Below, in pieces: positions 55,559 to 64,000 of a stretch of DNA of 64,000 nt. A program made the translations under genes and the position numbers. Each line of letters begins with the position of its first letter. Position 1 is the first letter of the stretch. This stretch comes from Pseudomonas botevensis (lineage in GTDB: Bacteria; Pseudomonadota; Gammaproteobacteria; Pseudomonadales; Pseudomonadaceae), in assembly GCF_019145475.1 (NCBI RefSeq), contig NZ_JAHTKI010000002.1:348237-412236 (forward strand), given 5' to 3'. The notes under the pieces were generated by a model, which was not told where the DNA came from, searched no databases, and saw only the letters and a list, made by a program, of their open reading frames with translations.

Positions 55559-56074
55559 ATGAGTCAACGCAATGTGAGTGCAAATGACGTCATCAAAACG
55601 CTGAATCTTGAGCCTCACGTCGAAGGTGGCTATTTCCGGCGAACCTTCCAGGCCGACCAGCGCGCCATGCTCGAGACCGCCGCCGGCCCACGTTACCTGA
55701 TGACGTCGATTTACTATCTCTTGACCGAGCAATCACCGGTGGGCCAGTTTCATTTCAACCAGTCCGACATCCTGCATTATTTCCATCTGGGCGACGCCAT
55801 CGAATACAGCCTGATCCTGGCTGACGGTTCATTGCAGACACTGGTGATGGGAAACGATGTCTTGGCCGGACAACATCTGCAATTGCACGTACCGGGCGGA
55901 ATCTGGAAAGCCTCGCGACTGCTTGAGGGGGCGAACGGATTTGGTTTGATCAGCGAAGCGGTTTCACCAGGATTTGATTTCGCGGATATGGAAATGGGCG
56001 ATCGACAGAAACTCACGGCGCAGTACCCACAGCATCGCGCGCTGATTGAAAAGCTGACGCGAGACGGTGAATGA
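55559..56074 (+). CDS. Cupin_5 family protein (DUF985)
   Basis: A 171-residue single-domain cupin. Recognised by LNLEPHVEGGYFRRTFQAD at the start, SIYYLLTEQSPVGQFHFNQSDILHYFHLGDAIEYSLI and the C-terminal GFDFADMEMGDR. Relatives such as yeast Yml079w have a cupin barrel with an unassigned sugar-epimerase-like pocket. GGGGGG precedes the ATG. It marks the right end of ordinary chromosomal genes before the accessory region. Confidence 0.88.
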   Translation: MSQRNVSANDVIKTLNLEPHVEGGYFRRTFQADQRAMLETAAGPRYLMTSIYYLLTEQSPVGQFHFNQSDILHYFHLGDAIEYSLILADGSLQTLVMGNDVLAGQHLQLHVPGGIWKASRLLEGANGFGLISEAVSPGFDFADMEMGDRQKLTAQYPQHRALIEKLTRDGE

Positions 56075-56268
56075 GTACTGTACATTTCAAGGGGGCGGCC
56101 AGGTGTCGGCGAAAGTGGTTTTGTGAGTGATGCTGGAGATTGAAATCGTGCGTGCAACGAGGCTGATCTTGAAACATGATGTTACGTGTAATGTATATTA
56201 TGTTAAACCATGTGCTATGTCAGAGATGTTCATAAGCCACGTAAGTCACTGATTCGACCAATTCGTAT

Positions 56269-56786
56269 TTGACGCCTACTTTCTCAACGGGCCATGTCCA
56301 TAGTGTTCATAACGATTCCCTAAATGAGGTGGCTGTCGATGAAACTGATTCAGTGCAGGTTCTCTTCGGGTCAGCGTGTACCGCTGCGGCGCCTTTGCTG
56401 GCCGGTTACGCCATTTGGCTCCAAAGCGGCCGTCAAGCCGACAACCTAGTCGGCCGAATCGGCACAGCTGAAACGGCACCTTTTTCGCAGATCGATCCGC
56501 GTATTCATGACCAGTACTTGCGATTACTGAAGCTATACCTTTCCCTGTATGTCACCCGATATTCGCAGATGTCGCCAAAGTCATTGAACGTCGCTTTGAG
56601 AGCCATATCATCAATGGTCGTCACGACCATGCTCGTTATCGCAGCCTGACAGATACTCAACTCCAGATTATTCGCACACTGATTCGCCCGGGCGCCGCGG
56701 AAAATCCGTTTCCAGAACGATTGCAGATGCGCAATTGGCTAATGATTGAGAAGCAGTCGTTCGCTAAATCGGCCTTGCGCTTTTGA
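56269..56786 (+). pseudogene. Frameshifted tyrosine-integrase remnant
   Basis: Two overlapping frames together resemble the middle of a tyrosine recombinase. The first, to about 56570, includes GRQADNLVGRIGTAE and DPRIHDQYLRLLKLYLS. The second, open from 56511 to a stop at 56786, includes VAKVIERRFESHIING, ARYRSLTDTQLQIIRTLI and ENPFPERLQMRNWLMIEK. The join suggests one frameshift near 56560-56580. The N-terminus is uncertain and the catalytic C-terminal domain is missing. It probably marks the decayed end of a genomic island carrying the defence genes that follow. Recognition is from memory of the family, so moderate confidence. Confidence 0.5.
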
Positions 56787-56802
56787 GTGAGCCAGTCTGT
56801 CT

Positions 56803-57969
56803 TCAGAACTCGTTTTCGTATGAAACATCAGGATAATAGGTCTTGTATCGAATTCCTGATAAATGGCCGCCAGGCAAGTTCTTGATTAAGTTGTATTTGG
56901 TTATGAGATTACTAGAGACCCCGGCTAAATCTGACACGTCAGCTTGGAATTCCCACTTCATTCCAAGACTAGAAATGCTATTTACTAACAACAACGCCTG
57001 CTCATATGTTGAGAGTTGTGCTCTGTACAGCTTGCCATAGGAATATTTTTCTTTCTCGCTTAAGTCAGGATGATCATTGAGATACGTATAACTTTGATAT
57101 AGGTGTCGAAAGTAATGCCCCAGCCTAAACTGATGTCCACCATAGTACTTATTATATGCTTTGCTCATATCAAATTCGTGAACAAGGGGGAACGAGGATT
57201 TCGGTTGCGACGGCTGCTTCCTGGCTTGGTAAAGGTCGTCTATTACTTTGTGAAAATTTTCGTATGTCAATTGATTAAGTCGCTCCCAGCTCTCAAATCT
57301 GCTTGCGTTAGAGCGTTTTGGCTTAAGCCTTATAAAATAAATAAGCTTATAATAATAGTCCTTGCTGAACTTGTTTATTATATTTGCCTTTATTATTGCC
57401 TCCCCCTCCTCCCCCAGACCGAAAAACACTATAAGGAACGCCAGATCAATGGACGCCATCTCGATAATATCTATTCCGGGATTTTGCTTCACAGCTATTG
57501 ATCTAAGTTTTTTCGCATAAACTGGATGGAGGTAGTCGAGCTCATTCTTGGAATTTGAGTATTTTCGAATTTCCCTGTAGCACTCAATAAATTCTTCAAA
57601 TATCAGTCGGGCAACCTGTCGATTCTCATACATATCATATTCACCCCCCATGAACTTTTTGTATCTAAATTCGCTGACATTTTCTCGATAAAGTTTCAAC
57701 ATTCCAAAAAAAGAAGATTCGAATGCAGAGCGCTTATTTTCTTTGGTTTGCTCCTTGAAGTTCATGTAAATAAGTAAGGTTCCGGACAATGCGAAAAATG
57801 TACCCACGACCCCACCGACGAAATCCCCAAACTGGCCGGTTGTCGGATAGTCAGTAGGATTGAAGCTGAATATGGTGTAACCGTCAATGGTAGCCTTGCC
57901 CACGAAGCAAGCAAGAACGACAGTGCCACAAAACAGTAAAACGATTGCGGATAGTTGGAGAAATCTCAT
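56803..57969 (-). CDS. Putative phage abortive-infection protein (putAbiC type)
   Basis: A 388-residue protein. Two membrane segments lie at about 5-24 and 50-70 (GQFGDFVGGVVGTFFALSG), then a coiled region, then a soluble domain with GHQFRLGHYFRHLYQSYTYL at 278-297. The N-terminal GDF-GG stretch and the HYFRHLY box are the hallmarks of the putAbiC family, thought to stop growth of infected cells. Base composition is much more AT-rich than the flanking chromosome. It stands 222 bp downstream of the large STAND gene on the same strand, so it could share its transcript or be an independent defence gene. Confidence 0.8.
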   Translation of the reverse strand: MRFLQLSAIVLLFCGTVVLACFVGKATIDGYTIFSFNPTDYPTTGQFGDFVGGVVGTFFALSGTLLIYMNFKEQTKENKRSAFESSFFGMLKLYRENVSEFRYKKFMGGEYDMYENRQVARLIFEEFIECYREIRKYSNSKNELDYLHPVYAKKLRSIAVKQNPGIDIIEMASIDLAFLIVFFGLGEEGEAIIKANIINKFSKDYYYKLIYFIRLKPKRSNASRFESWERLNQLTYENFHKVIDDLYQARKQPSQPKSSFPLVHEFDMSKAYNKYYGGHQFRLGHYFRHLYQSYTYLNDHPDLSEKEKYSYGKLYRAQLSTYEQALLLVNSISSLGMKWEFQADVSDLAGVSSNLITKYNLIKNLPGGHLSGIRYKTYYPDVSYENEF

Positions 57970-58191
57970 ACCTTGTCCTTGGCGTAAAGCCTGTAAAATT
58001 ACACATATTCACCCAATCTGAAAACTGAGGTGTTCGAAATTTCGCACTAGTACAGCCTCCGGCTTTATAGCGTCACCTCCTGTGAAGGCCATGACTGTTT
58101 CACTCCATTCCAGTGACCCTAAGGAGTTTCCGCTCAGTGCTTCCTTAATTGGCTGCTCACGAAAAAAAGCCAAGCACTCGAATTGAAAGAA
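57970..58191. other. Gap between STAND and putAbiC-type genes
   Basis: These 222 bp contain no gene. On the minus strand the last 40 bases before the putAbiC start are AT-rich and include CAAGGACAAGGT as a possible ribosome site, so a separate promoter is possible. Confidence 0.45.
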
Positions 58192-61100
58192 TTAAGCACA
58201 GAAATACCCTCTGATAAAAATCACATCCGGTACGGGTTGACCTACAAGTGTTTTCTTTCGATTATCCCCCTGCACTTTGATCGCCGTCTTTCTTAATTTT
58301 CTGAAAAGTGCTAAGAATTCCGGCCACTTGGTTTTATTTATGAATGTGTCAGATACCCGTTGATCCATGCAAAGTGTTGAGATAATCATACAGCGCCAAA
58401 ATTCATCCATGGTCGTAGCAAGAGATATTTCTCGCATCCATGATTTTGCCCATTGAGCCGCATCGTGGGCGGCCTTGGCTTTTTGCGCAGCCTGGCCCGT
58501 GATTCCTTTGTCATCGAAGTGCTCTTCAATTACGGACAGCCATTCTTCTGAACGCTCAGAAAATCCAGCCACACAGATCGCGAAGCATTTATCCAGCGTG
58601 GATGAACTGCGCACTTTTTCTTGCACGAAGTTCTCAATAAATGTCGCCGCACCGAACCGCTCCGCTGCCGCAACCTCCCGAGCGAGAACTTCGTCATCCC
58701 CCGCGGTTAAGAGCCGCTCCTCCCAGAACAAGTTAGTCGTTGAAGAAGGAGCGCTTGACCAAATCGCTTCATGTTCAAGGGTCAGCCCGTCAGCCAGTTT
58801 ATAGGTGATAAAGAACTGAGTTTTCTGAGCTCTTTTGAATAAACAAACTGCCACCTCGGGCATATCACTCGATATTAAATTAGCGACCACCAATGCCAAG
58901 TTTTTTAACCAACTAAATTCGGCATCACCTGCCTGCTCTAATATGCCAAGCATGGTTGGCAGCAGTGTGGGCACCGCTAGAGTCAGCAATCTCAGATCAT
59001 CGATCGTCACATGCTCCGTAAAAAGCAGCGCGTTCGCCCCCTTCAGCCTCGCGAAAAAGTCATCGGAGATTGCACGGAGTCGATCTTGCTTACCGTAAAA
59101 ATCTTCTTGAGAGCCAAATAATTCGGCGAAAACTTCTGGGTTGACAAATCGACTCGTCTCTTGCGCAGGTTCCTCAATTGACAGCATCGGATAGGGAGCT
59201 GATTCCGATGGTGTGAGCGTGAGCTGAACGCCCGGTGCTAAGATGCAACTAACCTCCTCAATTCCCAGCTCTAATCGCTGCAGGAAATGGGCGGCCAAAG
59301 GTTCCAGCATCTCTGAGCCAACGCGTTTGGCACACGTAAACCAAGTTTCTGGATGGACCCTATTTATAAGCTCTTCCACTTTAAGTTCATTCTTTTTGCA
59401 CGCATCTGCTAGCAGGATCGCGCCATACCACCTCTCTTTAGTCTGAGTGTCTAGGGTACGTCCAGACCAACCACTAAGGACGTGGGCATCTCTGATCGTT
59501 TTCAAGTTTTCTAGGGCAGCCAACTCTAGCACGAACGCCCTCCCTCTTACCGTTGTCGACTGGTAGCAACGAAGTAATTGTGACTCAAGCTCCTCTGTGA
59601 TGGGTGTACGACCGTATCGAGTAGCTGCGAGAACAGCATAAGTTTGCACCTCGTTGTCATCATCCAGCGCTAACTGCAGGGCTTTTCTGATTGCATCTGT
59701 GGATAGAGGCTTCAGCATTGGAATAACATTTAGCAGATAATCCGTGCCGAACACTGGATTACGCATGCAATCGAGCTGTTCCAGTGCTGATAGCTGTGGA
59801 GCCGCATACATGAATAAAAACATTCGCTGCGTATTTTGCTCGCGCCCGACAAGCGTAGCCACTACATCATCTTTGCCTTCAGTCATTCGTGCGATCAGCC
59901 GAAGAGCAATATCCCGCTTCATTAGAGGGGCGTACTGCATCCCATTTAGTATCAATTGACGTAACGGCATTGAAGTTCGAGTGAGAAGACCTGAAAGTAC
60001 CGAGCGAGCCTTCTCTAGCGCCTCTTCAGGGGCGAAGCGACAGGCTACAGGTAGAAACTCCTCAAATTGGCGATCCCTCGCGCTGGACGTCATGGATTGA
60101 AGGACACAATCGGGGTCAATGGCATTAAAGCGTTCTAGCTCACTGACCATATCGCCGGGTCGCATCGCGTTAGGGTTAGCAACGCTTAAGTGCCGCCATT
60201 CACTCAGTGCGGGCATGGCCTGGCGCACTATCTTGTCGCGCAGTAAGCGGGAGATTTCCTCAGCTTCTCTAGCTGCTGATTCATCCCCAGTGGCAAGCAA
60301 CATTCGTACGACAGTCCATTTTCCCCCTCTCGAGGTATCGGGTGATCGCAACGGTTCAATGGCTTTCAGAAAGGATTCCATCGCAGCTGCGCGGTCCGAA
60401 CTGTTAAAGGTCGTCAAATGGTCAAATGCTTTCCGAGCCCCCGAAGTATCTATATCCATCGAGAGACCGAGGCCAAAGAAGATAAAGCTTTCAGCGAATT
60501 CCGCAAGAGGCCGACCCGCCAGAAGCTGAAGTGCGACGCTGTAAAGATCATCTAACTGACCTTCTACCGCAGTCATTTTTTGCAGAAGCGTGCGTTCGAA
60601 AGCAGACAGAGAGTCAAGAGTCGCCTGAATTTCGATCGTCTTTTTCTCAAGTCGCTGTGTTTGTTCTTCTTCCGTTTGCTTCGGATATCTACTCACCTGA
60701 TCGAGTGCGTTATTGTTGTAGTAACGTAGCCACTTACGAACAGCCCCTGCGGCTATAGGCCAACCCTTATGTGACGCTGCAGTTGAGAACGCTGAATGAA
60801 CGAACCAGTCGTAATTAAGCCTTCGTCTTGACTCAAGTGTGAAAACACCTAGCAATTCAAACAGTGCCGTCGCTTGTGTTTTGACAATCCCCGCGAACTC
60901 TTCGAATCGTTGATCATCAACGTTCTGCAGAGTAGAAAAAGCGTCCAGCAGAACTGCGAATATAGTTTGGTTGAAGCGAACTGAGTCGAAAGCACAGATC
61001 ATCAAGGCGGCAAACACTACATCAACGGTCCGGTCCATTGCGTGAATGGGATCGATCAAGGTTGTCATTCGTTGCGAAAGGTCGTGGGCAGAGTGTTGCG

Positions 61101-62739
61101 CCTGCCAGAGCTGGTCAATGAGCGTATAACCGAGTGCCAGGGTCAGACCTTCCTCGCGAAGTTCATAAGTATCTCTTGGTCCATGGAGTGTCTGGAAAAA
61201 GCGCGTTTCGACCACCGCTATTGAGTCGGCCTCAAAATTATGAGGCGGCTCGTGTCGCATTACGCTGATACGCTCCAATACCTTTCTTGCATGATCGCTG
61301 AGACGTGCAGTCAGCTCTTTCAAGGTCTCTGATTCAAAGTTTTCCCGTTGTGAAGCTCGTAAATGCTCAAAGAGAAGTCTGTCAGTCGTGAGCCCTTTCC
61401 AGGCGAGAGAACTCGTGTGAGGCATCGTCGCGATTGCAACTCCGAGCAACCGGGGATTTCGAAGGGTGCAGAGGGTTCCCTCGTCAAGCCAATCATGGCG
61501 GATACCGTGATGCGTCAGTATTTGATCACGTTCGTCCGGTGACCACTCTGGCACCTCGATTTGTATTGGTTCGAAAGAAAGACCTGGAGCAACAATTTTT
61601 AACCAATATTGCGGGCGAGCAGTAACAACCAGACACCCGCCGATGGCGAATAATCTTTCCCTCAAACCATTTAGGATAAGGTGCCATCGCCGACTTTGTC
61701 GCTGATTGACACCGTCGACGACCATCAGTAATGGAAGAGCCGGCGGTTGATGTTTCCAAGCAGCAAATCGATGGCGCCACCTCAGTTTCACAGTTTCATC
61801 TGAGACATCACCAGTCTGACTTATCAGAAGTTCAACTATAAAGTCGTCGAGATCTTTAACGTTGACTTCATCAAATTGCTCTGCACTTGAAAAAAGAGCC
61901 AGACCTTCATGGTCCCAGCAGATTTGCGCCGCTAGCCAAGACTTTCCATGCCCCTCACCACCGGTTAAGACTATGGGCTGACCAATTTGCAGGCTGTCCT
62001 TGACCTGTTGCCGCAGAGTTGCCCGCAGTGGCAGTGAGCACGATTTGGCGATTACCAATGCTTGTCCTAACCGTTCTCGCGCGATGTGTTCAGAGCCAAA
62101 CGATTCAATGCGCCATGTTTTATTCAGCTCGGTCGACCGTGCCGTTGCTAGAGTCGAAACGTTCAAATTCGACTTGAGTTTTTCCAGCAGGGTGTGAAAC
62201 CGAGGGTCATTGGTGATGACTTCGAATGTTCGGGAAAGCTCTTGGCAATCAGGTTTTGGATTGCAATGTGTCATCAAAAAATCAGTAGCCTCATTAGCCG
62301 CCGCTACAGTGGCGATAGCCAAGAGGGGTAATGGATCAGCCCAATCAAGCATAAGAGTGGAAATAGCATGTTTGTCGCCGTCTTCTTGCAATGACTTCGC
62401 TAACTGCGCGGCAATTTCACTTGTCGCAGCTAGTACCCAGAGCCGGTCTGGTGACTCGCTCTTACGTGAAAGGTCTGCAATTTTTGTCAGGACTTCATTT
62501 CGAGGAACAGAGCCTGAGTAACGCTTTGCCTCGAAACACACAGCATCAATTCGCAATGCCGCATCACCATCTACCCCCCCTTGGAGACCACTTGCGGCTA
62601 ATCTAAAAGGAACGCTGGTCAGTGCAGTAAGGACTACCCTGACAAATCCTTCAAAGCCTGTCGCTCCCGCTGCATCAAGCGATAGCAGTACGCCCTTGAG
62701 ATATTCGAGCCGCTCTCTAGTCAACTCCTCGAATGACAT
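58192..62739 (-). CDS. Avs-like STAND ATPase with N-terminal PD-(D/E)XK nuclease
   Basis: A 1515-residue cytosolic protein. Residues 1-135 form a restriction-endonuclease-like domain: GLQGGVDGDA supplies the acidic residues (Asp57/Asp59) and CFEAKRY the Glu70-x-Lys72 pair, as in Mrr/Cap4-type nucleases. A P-loop NTPase follows: Walker A GGEGHGKS (260-267), Walker B LLMVVDG (337-343) and a sensor-like VVTARP (371-376), a NACHT/STAND pattern. From about 450 to the end it is all-helical and probably repeat-forming, without an obvious catalytic motif. This order matches antiviral STAND (Avs) proteins that cut DNA after binding a phage protein. AAGGAG precedes the ATG. GC content is lower than in the core genes. 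Which Avs type, or a new one, cannot be decided by eye. Confidence 0.85.
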   Translation of the reverse strand: MSFEELTRERLEYLKGVLLSLDAAGATGFEGFVRVVLTALTSVPFRLAASGLQGGVDGDAALRIDAVCFEAKRYSGSVPRNEVLTKIADLSRKSESPDRLWVLAATSEIAAQLAKSLQEDGDKHAISTLMLDWADPLPLLAIATVAAANEATDFLMTHCNPKPDCQELSRTFEVITNDPRFHTLLEKLKSNLNVSTLATARSTELNKTWRIESFGSEHIARERLGQALVIAKSCSLPLRATLRQQVKDSLQIGQPIVLTGGEGHGKSWLAAQICWDHEGLALFSSAEQFDEVNVKDLDDFIVELLISQTGDVSDETVKLRWRHRFAAWKHQPPALPLLMVVDGVNQRQSRRWHLILNGLRERLFAIGGCLVVTARPQYWLKIVAPGLSFEPIQIEVPEWSPDERDQILTHHGIRHDWLDEGTLCTLRNPRLLGVAIATMPHTSSLAWKGLTTDRLLFEHLRASQRENFESETLKELTARLSDHARKVLERISVMRHEPPHNFEADSIAVVETRFFQTLHGPRDTYELREEGLTLALGYTLIDQLWQAQHSAHDLSQRMTTLIDPIHAMDRTVDVVFAALMICAFDSVRFNQTIFAVLLDAFSTLQNVDDQRFEEFAGIVKTQATALFELLGVFTLESRRRLNYDWFVHSAFSTAASHKGWPIAAGAVRKWLRYYNNNALDQVSRYPKQTEEEQTQRLEKKTIEIQATLDSLSAFERTLLQKMTAVEGQLDDLYSVALQLLAGRPLAEFAESFIFFGLGLSMDIDTSGARKAFDHLTTFNSSDRAAAMESFLKAIEPLRSPDTSRGGKWTVVRMLLATGDESAAREAEEISRLLRDKIVRQAMPALSEWRHLSVANPNAMRPGDMVSELERFNAIDPDCVLQSMTSSARDRQFEEFLPVACRFAPEEALEKARSVLSGLLTRTSMPLRQLILNGMQYAPLMKRDIALRLIARMTEGKDDVVATLVGREQNTQRMFLFMYAAPQLSALEQLDCMRNPVFGTDYLLNVIPMLKPLSTDAIRKALQLALDDDNEVQTYAVLAATRYGRTPITEELESQLLRCYQSTTVRGRAFVLELAALENLKTIRDAHVLSGWSGRTLDTQTKERWYGAILLADACKKNELKVEELINRVHPETWFTCAKRVGSEMLEPLAAHFLQRLELGIEEVSCILAPGVQLTLTPSESAPYPMLSIEEPAQETSRFVNPEVFAELFGSQEDFYGKQDRLRAISDDFFARLKGANALLFTEHVTIDDLRLLTLAVPTLLPTMLGILEQAGDAEFSWLKNLALVVANLISSDMPEVAVCLFKRAQKTQFFITYKLADGLTLEHEAIWSSAPSSTTNLFWEERLLTAGDDEVLAREVAAAERFGAATFIENFVQEKVRSSSTLDKCFAICVAGFSERSEEWLSVIEEHFDDKGITGQAAQKAKAAHDAAQWAKSWMREISLATTMDEFWRCMIISTLCMDQRVSDTFINKTKWPEFLALFRKLRKTAIKVQGDNRKKTLVGQPVPDVIFIRGYFCA

Positions 62740-62765
62740 TTTTCACAATCTCCTTATATTTTGGG

Positions 62766-62791
62766 TGTAGTGGTCTAATGAAACCGGACAC
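62766..62791 (+). repeat. IS left inverted repeat
   Basis: A 26-bp terminal repeat: ten outer bases and eight inner bases match the right end exactly, with a diverged 8-bp middle. Confidence 0.85.
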
Positions 62792-62829
62792 CCATTTAGG
62801 CGAGAATGCTCGCCAGATAGAGGTGTCTG

Positions 62830-64000
<1,171 letters not shown>

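Overview
The window looks like the chromosome of a Pseudomonas of the fluorescens/putida type. The evidence is a periplasmic glucose dehydrogenase (gcd) next to an OprB porin, a cstA-ybdD pair beside a Cache sensor kinase, Pseudomonas-style LysR, TetR and AraC regulators, and GC-rich coding sequence with little space between genes. No rRNA, tRNA or CRISPR array was seen. The first gene is cut by the left edge, and the right edge coincides with the end of an insertion sequence.

Layout, 1-30 kb. An outer-membrane efflux factor fragment faces an efflux operon on the minus strand (hxlR-emrA-emrB-tetR, 0.95-4.9 kb). A TetR regulator with a palindromic operator follows. A Cache-domain kinase and NarL-type regulator are divergent from cstA-ybdD (5.8-10.3 kb), probably for pyruvate or peptide-carbon uptake. 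gcd and oprB (10.4-14.2 kb) handle periplasmic glucose. From 14.5 to 21.3 kb a LysR gene faces a pxpA, BCCP, biotin carboxylase, pxpB, pxpC, NCS1-like permease operon, which has all the parts of a split urea-carboxylase-like enzyme. An AlaE-like exporter, an RsbQ-like hydrolase overlapping a PAS histidine kinase, and a FAD oxidoreductase follow. A TonB siderophore receptor is divergent from an OmpR/EnvZ-type two-component pair (25.5-30.1 kb).

Layout, 30-56 kb. Two tandem AT-richer AraC paralogs and an EAL phosphodiesterase precede a complete chemosensory operon (33.4-42.2 kb: receptor, cheY, STAS, cheA, receptor, cheW, cheR, cheD, cheB). Then come an AraC gene facing a small membrane protein, an unrecognised 221-residue protein, a left-handed beta-helix protein and a methyltransferase. 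A GntR-led uptake operon (47.1-53.0 kb) carries an amino-acid type ABC importer, a PotF-like binding protein and a gamma-glutamyltransferase-family enzyme. A zinc alcohol dehydrogenase and a LysR gene are bounded by diverged 61-bp direct repeats. A Cupin_5 protein ends the ordinary chromosome.

Layout, 56-64 kb. This is an accessory, AT-richer stretch. It holds a frameshifted tyrosine-integrase remnant, a putative phage abortive-infection membrane protein (putAbiC type), and a 1515-residue protein with an N-terminal PD-(D/E)XK nuclease, a STAND/NACHT-like P-loop ATPase and a long helical C-terminus. An IS3-family element lies only 26 bp upstream of the start codon of that large gene. The large protein has the architecture of Avs-type antiviral STAND sensors and is the best candidate here for an under-described defence system.
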